From: CAYOSU01 sp964406735
GTDB lineage: Bacteria > Bacillota > Clostridia > Christensenellales > CAMQZB01
DNA: 64,000 bases
Assembly (NCBI GenBank): GCA_964406735.1
Contig: CAYOSU010000005.1
Location: 36,237 to 100,236, forward strand
Direction: 5' to 3'
The notes beneath the pieces are model-generated. The model saw only the letters and a list, made by a program, of their open reading frames with translations. It did no database searches and was not told the DNA's origin. Numbering within the stretch: the stretch's first letter is position 1; each line of letters starts with the position of its first letter. This document shows positions 18,192 to 26,537 of the stretch, in pieces. A program made the translations under genes and the position numbers.

Positions 18192-19555
18192 AAAGACTTA
18201 CTAAAATTTTAGCTATCATCCTCTGCCTCGTACTAGTTCTTTCCGCCTTTTCAGGCTGCAAGGACGAGAGATCTACCGTTCTTCGCATATATAACTGGGA
18301 AGATTATATCGACCCCGAGGTCTTGGACGATTTCGTTGAGTATTATTACGACAAATACGGTATTTGGTTGACTATATCTTACGAGACATTCGACACCAAC
18401 GAGACGATGTATACTAAGATCGAAAAGGCGCACGAGGATTACGACCTCTGCGCACCGAGTGAGTATATGATCGAGAAGATGAAAAACGAAGGACTTATTC
18501 AGCAGATGGATGAGGAGATCGTCGGAGAGGTATATAAACAGTACGTACCTAAGTATATCAGAGATCAGTTTGCGATCGTTACGGGAAACACCGACACGGA
18601 GCTTTACGCAGTAGGCTATATGTGGGGAACGCTCGGAATCATATATAACAAGGACAAAGTTCCTCTCGAAGAGCTTGAAGAAAAAGGCTGGGGCATCCTC
18701 TGGGATGAGAAATACTCGGGCAAGATATTTATGAAGGACTCTATAAGAGATTCTTACGCAGTCGGAAACCTTTACGTTTTCAGAGAACAGTATTTCGCTT
18801 TGAGAGATCAGTACGACAACGGAGAATTGACTCTTTCGGAGTATCAGGCAAATATACAAGAGCTTTTCAACAGGACGGACGACGAGACGGTCGCACTCAT
18901 CGAAGAGGCACTCATCAACCAAAAAGAGACCGTTGACGCAATGTACGACGTCGATAACGACAAGAACGCTATGGTAAACGGTACGGCATACCTCGACGTT
19001 GCTTGGTCGGGCGATGCGAGATGGGCTATCGTCGAGTCAAACGAGACCGACAACGGCGTAAATCTCGGCTACTACATCCCCCGTGAAGGCACGAACGTTT
19101 GGTTTGACGGTTGGATCATCCCGAAGTACGCTAAGAACGTGCAGGCGGCTAACGAATTTGCGGCGTTCCTGATGCTCCCCGAAAATTCCATACGCATTAT
19201 GGACTATATCGGATATCCCTCATGCGTCGGCGGCGACGAGGTTTATGAATACGCAAAAGAGCAGGCGTTCGAGACGGACACAGAGGATCTTGACGTTTCG
19301 TACTTCTTTGAAGGCAAAGATCCTGCCGTCGTTACGGATACTATGTATCCTGACCTTAGCCAAATCACCTCTGCGGCAGTTATGCAGGACTTTGGCGAGG
19401 CGAACTCCTCTATCAACGAGATGTGGGCAAGAGTTAAGGGCAATACCCTTACGCCGATGATAATCATCGTTGACTCCATCGTTGCGGCAGGACTTTTGTT
19501 TATGGTCGCAAGAAAGATCTTCAGGTTCGCAAAAAAGAAGTCAAGGGCCAAATAA
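18188..19555 (+). CDS. potD: Polyamine-binding lipoprotein PotD with C-terminal membrane helix
   Basis: Extracellular substrate-binding protein of the importer. The N-terminus is a lipoprotein signal with lipobox LSAFSGC (Cys about residue 24), followed by the PotD fold beginning LRIYNWEDYIDPEVL. At 455 residues it is about 100 longer than E. coli PotD. The last about 35 residues form a hydrophobic helix (TPMIIIVDSIVAAGLLFMVA) ending in a Lys/Arg-rich tail, so the protein appears anchored at both ends. A terminator follows. Confidence 0.9.
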   Translation: MKRLTKILAIILCLVLVLSAFSGCKDERSTVLRIYNWEDYIDPEVLDDFVEYYYDKYGIWLTISYETFDTNETMYTKIEKAHEDYDLCAPSEYMIEKMKNEGLIQQMDEEIVGEVYKQYVPKYIRDQFAIVTGNTDTELYAVGYMWGTLGIIYNKDKVPLEELEEKGWGILWDEKYSGKIFMKDSIRDSYAVGNLYVFREQYFALRDQYDNGELTLSEYQANIQELFNRTDDETVALIEEALINQKETVDAMYDVDNDKNAMVNGTAYLDVAWSGDARWAIVESNETDNGVNLGYYIPREGTNVWFDGWIIPKYAKNVQAANEFAAFLMLPENSIRIMDYIGYPSCVGGDEVYEYAKEQAFETDTEDLDVSYFFEGKDPAVVTDTMYPDLSQITSAAVMQDFGEANSSINEMWARVKGNTLTPMIIIVDSIVAAGLLFMVARKIFRFAKKKSRAK

Positions 19556-19570
19556 GCAACAAAAATTTAA

Positions 19571-19600
19571 GGCACTCTCGCTTGAGAGTGCCCTTTTATT
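19571..19600 (+). terminator. Terminator of potABCD
   Basis: GGCACTCTC-GCTT-GAGAGTGCC (19571-19592) followed by a T-rich run. Confidence 0.9.
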
Positions 19601-19877
19601 TGTAATTTTTGCCGTTTTGCGGATAAAACGCAGTTTTTGCCTATTTCGCTTTTGCCGCCAATTTGTGCTTGCGATAGCTTGTAGTTGTTACGATGCAAAC
19701 GGTTGGGCGATCGGTCAAAACAGCGGCATAATATGCCATCGTTAGATTTTTATTGACACCAGCACCCAACACTAACTCTACGGACGGCGTTCTGTTTTGC
19801 GTTTTGCATAAGTAGACTTCAAATCATAAACGACAGCCTATTTTCAAGAACGTTCGCTATGACGCAAGCGACGAGTA
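19601..19877. other. Intergenic, nothing recognised
   Basis: Spacer between the potD terminator and the 3' end of the convergent Rho-like gene. No clear open reading frame, promoter or structured RNA seen. Confidence 0.5.
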
Positions 19878-21314
19878 TTATTCTTTGTCGTCGGTAATGC
19901 CGAGGATATCATTCATTACTTTCTCTGTTTCGAGAAGGTAATTGCCTTTTCTTATCCTTTTCCTGATAGAGGTGTATTTGGCGTTTGCATCTCTGTTTTT
20001 CGTTATGGTGCGCATTACGTCAATAGGCGGATATAAGCCAAACTCTTCTAAATAGCGATCGACGACAAGTATACCGTCGCAGTATCCCCTGAAAAGCATT
20101 GCAAGCTTGTCCTGAGTAAACATATGTCGTGTCGCATCCATAAGACGGTTCAAATTCATTGTGAAAAGCAACGTTATCGAGCCGCCAGTACTTGTATTGC
20201 GCGCAAGAATAAACAGGTCTTGGAAAAGGCTTAATGCTTCAAGCTCGCGGTCATTGCTCGTTTCGGCGTATTTGACTAATAGCTTCATGACGTCTTCGAG
20301 CGCATCGATAACGAATATTATATCCTTGCCGTCAGCGTAATCTCTCTTGACGTTAGCAACGACGTACCTGAATGTTGAAAACTGAAAGTCATCACTCTTG
20401 TCCACTACCCTATACTCAGTTTCACTCTCGGGAACGTTGTTTTTATAGCCCTTTAGGTCGAGCGTATATACGACGGCAATTTTTTCAAGAGCACGCCTTA
20501 TATTGTACAATAAAGGGGACATCTTCGCTTCAGTGTTCGTCGTGATTATCATCCTTTCACCAAAACGCAAAGGCGTTAGTTCACTTAACACAGCACCTAA
20601 AGCCTTATCGTCCAAAAGCGCGGCAAAATCTATCTTTTTCTTTGGCTTTATTATCCCTTTGCTGATATACGGGTCGCAATACTTCGTTCCGAACGGCACA
20701 CCGTTTACCGTCATTACCTCGTCTATTATCTCGTACGGACCTTTGATCTTGACGTGAACACGCAATTTATCTCCGACTTGCAGCTTTTTGCTTTGATAGA
20801 AGTCCTCGGTTATTATCGGGTCGCCGCTTTCAGGTCCGTATTTCCCGTGTTGCAGGAAATACCTATTATAAACGCCGTTGACTATTCCCTCGGTCTCGTA
20901 GTCCGTTCTTTCGGTGATCGTAGCTTGATACATCTCTAAGTCGAAAGCTACATCGTCTTGCGTCGAAGAAGACGAAGCATCATTGTCGCCGTGGAAATAC
21001 GATATGCCGTTTTCGTCGTTATAGCGACGGGAAACATCTTCAAGAAGAGTGATAATATCTTCATACGGCGCATTATCATAAAGCGCACGGTCTTCCGCAA
21101 AACCGTCGCACTTAAAAGCCATAAGGCGGTCTTTTAAGGCTGCCATGCTATCTTTAATTGATGGCTTTGCACCTATTATCTCGCATAATGCGATAAGCTG
21201 TTCTTTATACAGAAGATCAAGCACTTCCGTACATACGTTATAGCCTCGAAGAATTGTTAAAAGCTTTGATTGTAAAGGGGTCAAGTCTTTGTTTCTATCG
21301 TTAGCTTGCGACAA
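19878..21314 (-). CDS. Divergent Rho-like protein with degenerate ATP-binding site
   Basis: 478 residues with the domain order of transcription terminator Rho. There is an N-terminal helical domain (about 30-70), then an OB-fold-like RNA-binding segment ending GDKLRVHVKI...VNGVPFG (about 140-208). The RecA-like core follows (about 228-445), ending with a segment resembling the Rho C-terminus (ARNTSTGGSITLLFT; YPPIDVMR). The Walker A position, GQRGLIVAPPKAGKT in true Rho, reads GERMIITTNTEAKMS (252-266), so the Gly-Lys-Thr is lost. The catalytic Glu after the ERPEE position is also lost, while the Walker B Asp (337) is kept. It starts with TTG (21312-21314), with GGAGGAG in front, inside the end of the DUF1934 gene. 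It is probably unable to hydrolyse ATP; I infer a regulatory or RNA-binding role, not a proven one. Confidence 0.75.
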   Translation of the reverse strand: MSQANDRNKDLTPLQSKLLTILRGYNVCTEVLDLLYKEQLIALCEIIGAKPSIKDSMAALKDRLMAFKCDGFAEDRALYDNAPYEDIITLLEDVSRRYNDENGISYFHGDNDASSSSTQDDVAFDLEMYQATITERTDYETEGIVNGVYNRYFLQHGKYGPESGDPIITEDFYQSKKLQVGDKLRVHVKIKGPYEIIDEVMTVNGVPFGTKYCDPYISKGIIKPKKKIDFAALLDDKALGAVLSELTPLRFGERMIITTNTEAKMSPLLYNIRRALEKIAVVYTLDLKGYKNNVPESETEYRVVDKSDDFQFSTFRYVVANVKRDYADGKDIIFVIDALEDVMKLLVKYAETSNDRELEALSLFQDLFILARNTSTGGSITLLFTMNLNRLMDATRHMFTQDKLAMLFRGYCDGILVVDRYLEEFGLYPPIDVMRTITKNRDANAKYTSIRKRIRKGNYLLETEKVMNDILGITDDKE

Positions 21315-21664
21315 TTTCTTTCTCCTCCGAATATCATATCATAAGTAACATCAATGCGAAGTGTGCCTTCGTCCTCTTTAAGCGCATAGGAAAAAGTCTC
21401 CACATCGCCGACAAGTCTTCCTTGCGGAAGCCTTATTATGCAAGAAGTCTTTTCGTTTGGCTTTATTAATATAGCCATTTTAGCGTCGCCGCTACGCTTT
21501 ATTTTGAGCTGGTCGTGCGATGCGGTAAGTTCATAATCGGACTTTTGTCCGTCGTCCTCGTGAACGTAAGCCAGCTTATGTATTCCATCAATGCACTCCC
21601 AATATCCGTCGTACGAATAGGGCGCTTCGCTTTCGTTTGTAATCGTTATCTTGCAATTTTTCAT
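21281..21664 (-). CDS. DUF1934 (YwiB-like) beta-barrel protein
   Basis: 127 residues from ATG 21664, a small lipocalin-like barrel family found across Firmicutes, function unknown. Visible: the family pattern with GYWECIDGIHKLAY, LPQGRLVGDVETFSY and the final VTYDM...G. An upstream in-frame start at 21688 exists. However, a promoter-like pair (21671-21699) ends only 6 nt before the chosen ATG, and there is no Shine-Dalgarno site, so the mRNA may be leaderless. Its 3' end overlaps the Rho-like gene by 34 nt, making the two a coupled pair. Confidence 0.75.
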   Translation of the reverse strand: MKNCKITITNESEAPYSYDGYWECIDGIHKLAYVHEDDGQKSDYELTASHDQLKIKRSGDAKMAILIKPNEKTSCIIRLPQGRLVGDVETFSYALKEDEGTLRIDVTYDMIFGGERNCRKLTIETKT

Positions 21665-21670
21665 GAGCGT

Positions 21671-21699
21671 ATTGTAACACAAAAGCATTCACTATGCAA
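21671..21699 (-). promoter_or_regulatory. Promoter abutting the DUF1934 start codon
   Basis: TTGCAT (21694-21699), 17-nt spacer, TACAAT (21671-21676), then 6 nt to ATG 21664 on the minus strand. The predicted transcript start coincides with the start codon. Confidence 0.5.
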
Positions 21700-21882
21700 G
21701 ATAAATTGCAAAGTAAATGCTTTTTCTTCGTAATAAAAGGTCTATTATGCCTATTTTATGGTGATTTTACGCTAAAAACGGTGATTATGCTTTTTGTCTT
21801 ATCGATACGACCAACTGCGATTTATCCTTAAACGACTTGCGCTTTTTTGATATACTTAATTGCAGTTGGGAATAAGCTTTTC

Positions 21883-23355
21883 TCACAAGATTATGCAGAC
21901 GACTCCGCCTCTTCCCTCGTTTACTATCCTCGAAACGGTCTTTCTCATCTTGGTCTTTACTTCCTGAGGCATTGCCGCAAGCTTGTTGTTCAAGCCGTCG
22001 TTTACCAACGTATTGAGGGACTTGCCGAACAGCTTCGTTTCCCAAATGCCGTCAGGGTTATTCTCAAATTCCGAAAGCAGGCTCTTTACAAGCTCCTCGC
22101 CCTGCTGTTCGGTTGCGACTATAGGGTTTATCTCGGTATCGACGTCAACTCGCATTATGTGCATAGAGGGAGCTTGCGCTTTAAGCGATACACCGTACTG
22201 ACCATTCTGAGAGGTAACTTTCGGTTCGAACAGAGTCATCTCGTCTACGGTCGGCGTTACGACGCCGTAGCCAGATACCTTGACTTCTTCAAGCGCTTCC
22301 CTTATCTTATCGTAGCCGTTCTTTGCGGAAATAAGCTCGGAAAGCAGGGTTATCAGCTCGAAATCATCCTTTATTTCGACGCCGGTAGAGTCGCTTATTA
22401 CTTTATAGAAAAGCCCGTCTTTCGCCGTGATTTCAGCCGTTATGACACCGCTCCCCATGTTGGCGTTAGGCTTTATCGAATCGACGTATTCGGAGGACGA
22501 GAAAATATCTTCAAGAAATGCAGAAGAGTCCATTTTGTCGAATATATCGACATTGTCTTTCAGGCGTGTCAAAATATCCGCTATTATCTCGTGATCGGGA
22601 GGCAGTGCACTCATCCACTTGGGAAGACCAATCTCAACTTGCTCAACGGGAAATTCGGTCAAAAGAGTAGCAAGTATCTCCTCTACGCCGTGCTTGTTGA
22701 GCTTTGCGAGATTTTTTGGTATTACCGAAACGCCGTATTTTTCCGAAAGCTCCGTTGCCAAGCCTTTTACGCTCTCTGCATCGGGAGTTTTTGAGTTGAG
22801 CACTATGACGAAGGGCTTTTTGCACGATCTTAAGTCGTTCACGATACGCTCTTCGCTTTCAACGTAGTTTTCTCGAGGAAGGTCGGAAATACTTCCGTCG
22901 CACGTTACCATTACGCCGACGACGGAATGCTCTTCTATGACTTTTTTTGTTCCTAAAGTGGCGGCTTCTTCAAAGGGCATCTCCTTATCGCTCCAAGGAG
23001 TCTTTATGTACCGCTTCTTTTCGCCGTCCTCTTTGCCTATCGCTCCGTCAACGAGGTAGCCTACGCAATCGACTAAGCGCACGTTGAGTTCGACGTTATT
23101 GTCAAGGTTGAGCGTTATCGCAGTGCCGGGGACGAATTTCGGCTCGGTGGTCGTTATCGTCTTGCCGCTACCGCTTTGCGGAAGCTCGTCTTTTATTCGT
23201 TCACGCTCGCTTTTGCTTTGTACGTTCGGAATGACTGTCGATTCCATAAACCTGCTGATAAACGTCGATTTCCCCGTGCGAGTGGGGCCAACCACCCCTA
23301 TATAGATATCTCCGCCGAAGCGGCTCGCTATATCGGCATAGAAGCTATTTCCCAT
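21883..23355 (-). CDS. spoIVA: Stage IV sporulation protein A
   Basis: Cytoskeletal ATPase that polymerises on the forespore surface as the base of the spore coat, made in the mother cell. 490 residues, against 492 in Bacillus. The N-terminal GTPase-like domain has a Walker A GPTRTGKST (about residues 24-32) and a downstream VDCVGY motif. The long middle and C-terminal domains end in GRGGVVCIIL, the conserved tail needed for assembly. A SigE-type promoter is found upstream (23385-23414) and a good GGAGG ribosome site is present. Confidence 0.96.
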   Translation of the reverse strand: MGNSFYADIASRFGGDIYIGVVGPTRTGKSTFISRFMESTVIPNVQSKSERERIKDELPQSGSGKTITTTEPKFVPGTAITLNLDNNVELNVRLVDCVGYLVDGAIGKEDGEKKRYIKTPWSDKEMPFEEAATLGTKKVIEEHSVVGVMVTCDGSISDLPRENYVESEERIVNDLRSCKKPFVIVLNSKTPDAESVKGLATELSEKYGVSVIPKNLAKLNKHGVEEILATLLTEFPVEQVEIGLPKWMSALPPDHEIIADILTRLKDNVDIFDKMDSSAFLEDIFSSSEYVDSIKPNANMGSGVITAEITAKDGLFYKVISDSTGVEIKDDFELITLLSELISAKNGYDKIREALEEVKVSGYGVVTPTVDEMTLFEPKVTSQNGQYGVSLKAQAPSMHIMRVDVDTEINPIVATEQQGEELVKSLLSEFENNPDGIWETKLFGKSLNTLVNDGLNNKLAAMPQEVKTKMRKTVSRIVNEGRGGVVCIIL

Positions 23356-23384
23356 ACAATACCTCCAAGTATTTCATACTTTTA

Positions 23385-23414
23385 AGTATATGAGTTAATA
23401 GAGCAAGATATGAT
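23385..23414 (-). promoter_or_regulatory. SigE-type promoter of spoIVA
   Basis: ATCATATC (23407-23414), 14-nt spacer, CATATACT (23385-23392) on the minus strand, resembling the mother-cell SigE consensus (-35 with ATA, -10 CATACA-T). This matches the known SigE control of spoIVA; the sequence match is good but not perfect. Confidence 0.55.
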
Positions 23415-23438
23415 AGGGAAAAATCATATTAAAAAACG

Positions 23439-23756
23439 TTGACAAGAGATTACTTATATGATATATTACTTGCAACCTAATAAAAGGCTATGACGAAGAC
23501 GGATACCGCAAAGCGTTTTACAGAGAGTCGGGGACGATGAGATCCCGATAAACAACGGCGGAACATCCCATCACTTCCGAGCCGAGTCTCTCAAAAGCTT
23601 TTTGGTTAGTAGAGGACTCCGTGCAGGCTACGTTAGTGCATAGGGCTTGTCAGAGCCTGAAAGTGGCATAGGTTTATCCTAAGCAAATTGAGTGGTACCG
23701 CGGGTAATTTTGTATATAAAGCTCGTCTCAAGAAGAATTGAGACGGGCTTTTTTTA
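23439..23756 (+). promoter_or_regulatory. T-box riboswitch leader of brnQ, probably isoleucine-responsive
   Basis: Promoter TTGACA (23439-23444), 17-nt spacer, TATATT (23462-23467). The leader has the AGAGAG element (23522-23527), a stem I arm with candidate specifier ATC (23565-23567 or 23570-23572, both isoleucine), and the T-box TGGTACCGCG (23693-23702). A terminator follows: GCTCGTCTCAA/TTGAGACGGGC and T7 (23721-23756). Uncharged tRNA binding would favour the antiterminator and turn on brnQ. The specifier assignment is inferred from position, not from a folded model. Confidence 0.92.
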
Positions 23757-23786
23757 TATCCATTAAAACAACAGGAGAAAATTCCA

Positions 23787-25127
23787 ATGAAATTGAACAA
23801 GAAAAACATGGTGCTGATAAGTTTTATGCTCTTTTCTCTATTTTTTGGAGCAGGAAATCTTATATTCCCTCCCTTTTTGGGACAAAGTGCAGGCAAGAAT
23901 ACGATTCCTGCGACGATAGGTTTTCTTATTACCGCCGTTATTCTCCCCGTTTTAGGCGTTATAGTCGTTTCTCGCTTTGACGGACTTGACAAATTAAGCC
24001 AAAAGGTCGGTACAAAATTCGGCTTGGTTTTTACTGTTCTTATCTACCTCTCGATAGGTCCCGGTCTCGGTATTCCGAGAGCGGCATCCGTTCCGTTTGA
24101 AATGGCGTTTGCACCGTATCTTCCCGAAAACGCTAATTCGTCTTTGTGGATGGCAGTATATTCCCTCATATTCTTTGCCGTTGCATTATGGCTATGCCTA
24201 ACTCCAAGCAAGCTAGTTAGTAGGATCGGTAATTTCTTAACGCCTACACTTTTAATTCTTCTCGTCGTCTTGTTTGTGGGATTTCTTGTTAAAGGGGAAG
24301 TCAACGTCGTTCCACCGCAGAACGAATACGACGACTCGCCTTTCTTGAAAGGCTTTACGGAAGGCTACAACACCATGGACGCAATAGCAGCATTGAACTT
24401 CGGATTGGTCATATCTACGACATTAGGATCATTCGGGCTTTCCGATAAAAAAGACGTCGTCCGACATACCGTTCTTGCAGGTATTTTTGCCGGTATGATA
24501 TTAACTCTCGTTTACGTTATGCTGATTTTTATGGGCATGTGTTCGTCGGGCGTTTATACACTTCCCGAAAACGGCGCACAGACTCTCAGAGCAATAGTTT
24601 ATCAAGTGTTCGGCGTTCCCGGTGCAGTTTTATTGGCGGCAATATTTACACTTGCATGCCTCACTACCTGCGTTGGGCTCATTAACTCTATATCGCAGTA
24701 TTTCTCTACGCTATTTAGCAAGCTATCATACCGAAAATGGGTAGTTGTTATCACGGTTTTTTCTTTCTTAGTCTGCAATCTCGGACTTAATACAATTCTT
24801 AGCATATCAGTCCCTGTTCTAAATGCAATCTACCCTATTTCGATAGTCTTAATTCTACTAGGGCTTACTAATAAGCTTTGGGGAAATAACCGCTACGTCT
24901 ACCCCTGCACCGTTATAGGAACTGCAGTGGTAAGCATTATATACGCAATGGATTCGGCAGGACTTCCTAAACTTCTTGCGACCTATTTACCACTTTATTC
25001 CGAGGGCTACGGATGGATATTGATCGCCATAGCAATGATCTTCGTCGGGGGCATATTGCATATTGTAAACAGAAAAAAGCCTCACAATACACCAACCATA
25101 AAAGACTTGGAAAATGAAAAAGAATAA
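23787..25127 (+). CDS. brnQ: Branched-chain amino acid transporter, LIVCS family
   Basis: Sodium-coupled symporter for isoleucine, leucine and valine. 446 residues with about 12 hydrophobic helices; the conserved N-terminal segment LFFGAGNLIFPPFLG is present. AGGAGAA precedes the ATG. Controlled by the T-box leader directly upstream, so uptake rises when charged tRNA falls short. A bidirectional terminator follows. Confidence 0.95.
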   Translation: MKLNKKNMVLISFMLFSLFFGAGNLIFPPFLGQSAGKNTIPATIGFLITAVILPVLGVIVVSRFDGLDKLSQKVGTKFGLVFTVLIYLSIGPGLGIPRAASVPFEMAFAPYLPENANSSLWMAVYSLIFFAVALWLCLTPSKLVSRIGNFLTPTLLILLVVLFVGFLVKGEVNVVPPQNEYDDSPFLKGFTEGYNTMDAIAALNFGLVISTTLGSFGLSDKKDVVRHTVLAGIFAGMILTLVYVMLIFMGMCSSGVYTLPENGAQTLRAIVYQVFGVPGAVLLAAIFTLACLTTCVGLINSISQYFSTLFSKLSYRKWVVVITVFSFLVCNLGLNTILSISVPVLNAIYPISIVLILLGLTNKLWGNNRYVYPCTVIGTAVVSIIYAMDSAGLPKLLATYLPLYSEGYGWILIAIAMIFVGGILHIVNRKKPHNTPTIKDLENEKE

Positions 25128-25135
25128 AGTAAATA

Positions 25136-25167
25136 AAAAAAAACAGGCCGTATAAGGTCTGTTTTTT
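25136..25167. terminator. Bidirectional terminator between brnQ and der
   Basis: AAAAACAGGCC, 6-nt loop, GGTCTGTTTTTT; T-rich on both strands, serving the two convergent transcripts. Confidence 0.75.
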
Positions 25168-25196
25168 CAGTGTTCTAATTGGTTTTTAACTATTTT

Positions 25197-26507
25197 TTAG
25201 TCGTCGTTCTTATTAGAGAATACGAGTTTTATCGGAGTTCCCGAGAAGTCAAAGGCTTTGCGGAGTTGATTTTCGAGGTAACGCCTATAAGAGAAATGCA
25301 CTAATTCGCTATCGTTTACAGAGAAGACAATAACGGGCGGATTGGTTGCCGTTGACGTAACGAAGTATATCTTGAGGCGTCTGCCTTTATACGAAGGGGG
25401 TTCGTTGACGGCGAAAGCATCCTGAATAATATCGTTGAGAACGCCTGTTGAGGGACGGAATGATGCGTGAGAGTAGACTTCGTTTACGAGCGTCATAATT
25501 TTTTCTACTCTCTGACCGGTCTTTGCCGAGATATATACGGGAACGAAGTAGTCCATAAACGCCAAGGACGTATGGAGATTGTCGTTATATTTATTGACCG
25601 TGTTGGTGTCCTTTTCTATCGTATCCCACTTATTCATGACTACGACTGAGGGCTTGCCCATTCTGTGAACGTAGCCTGCGATCCTGACGTCCTGTTCGGA
25701 TATCTCCTCGGAAGCGTCCATGACGATGAGTACGACGTCGGCTTTCCTTATCGCCGCCATAGCACGGAGTACGGAGTAGTGCTCTACGTCGTCGTCGATA
25801 CTGCGCTTTCTTCTTATGCCTGCGGTGTCGATTATCGAATACTTCTGTCCGTTGTACTCAAACTTGGTGTCTATCGCATCACGGGTCGTTCCCGAAACGT
25901 TGGAAACTATGCTCCTGTCGTAGCCGAGCAGTTTGTTCGTAAGGCTGGATTTACCGACGTTGGGCTTGCCGACGATGGCTATCTTTATTCTGTCGGGCTC
26001 TTCCTCTACCTCGACGGTCTCTAAGTACGAAACAGCCTCGTCGAGTACGTCGCCCGTACCCTGTCCCTGCTCTGCGGTCATCGCTATCGGGTCGCCAAGA
26101 CCCAAGGAGTAAAACTCGAATACCTTGGACTCGTCGTAATTGTCAATCTTGTTTACGGCAAGGACGATCGGCTTTTTGCTCTTTCTGAGAAGAGCTGCTA
26201 CTTCGTAATCGTCGTGAAGAAGCCCTTGCTTGCCGTCTACCATGAATATGATGACGTCGGCAAGGTCTACTGCCGTCATCGCCTGTTCTTTTATGTGCAC
26301 GAACATCTCGTCGGTGGACTTTACTTCAAGTCCGCCCGTGTCAGCCAAGGTGAACTTCTTGCCACCCCACTCTGCGTCGCAATACACCCTATCACGCGTA
26401 ACTCCCGGGCGGTCGTCTACTATAGACAGTCTTTCGCCCGCTACGCGGTTAAAAAAGGTGGATTTTCCTACGTTTGGTCTTCCTACTATAGCTATCGTCG
26501 GTTTCAT
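25197..26507 (-). CDS. der: Ribosome-assembly GTPase Der
   Basis: EngA GTPase needed for 50S subunit maturation. 436 residues with two tandem GTPase domains: G1 GRPNVGKST (about 8-16) and GKPNVGKSS (about 183-191), each with DTAG/DTAGI, NKID and NKWD motifs, followed by the C-terminal KH-like domain. Third gene of the nrdR operon. Confidence 0.97.
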   Translation of the reverse strand: MKPTIAIVGRPNVGKSTFFNRVAGERLSIVDDRPGVTRDRVYCDAEWGGKKFTLADTGGLEVKSTDEMFVHIKEQAMTAVDLADVIIFMVDGKQGLLHDDYEVAALLRKSKKPIVLAVNKIDNYDESKVFEFYSLGLGDPIAMTAEQGQGTGDVLDEAVSYLETVEVEEEPDRIKIAIVGKPNVGKSSLTNKLLGYDRSIVSNVSGTTRDAIDTKFEYNGQKYSIIDTAGIRRKRSIDDDVEHYSVLRAMAAIRKADVVLIVMDASEEISEQDVRIAGYVHRMGKPSVVVMNKWDTIEKDTNTVNKYNDNLHTSLAFMDYFVPVYISAKTGQRVEKIMTLVNEVYSHASFRPSTGVLNDIIQDAFAVNEPPSYKGRRLKIYFVTSTATNPPVIVFSVNDSELVHFSYRRYLENQLRKAFDFSGTPIKLVFSNKNDD

Positions 26508-26537
26508 ATAATAACCTCTAAATCGTCTTATTTTTGC

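Noticed and set aside
21811..21869. 8-bp inverted repeat CCAACTGC/GCAGTTGG after spoIVA
   Set aside because: Arms are 43 nt apart with no T tract; may be chance.
21847..22794. 315-residue open frame on the plus strand
   Set aside because: Antisense to spoIVA, which is unmistakable.
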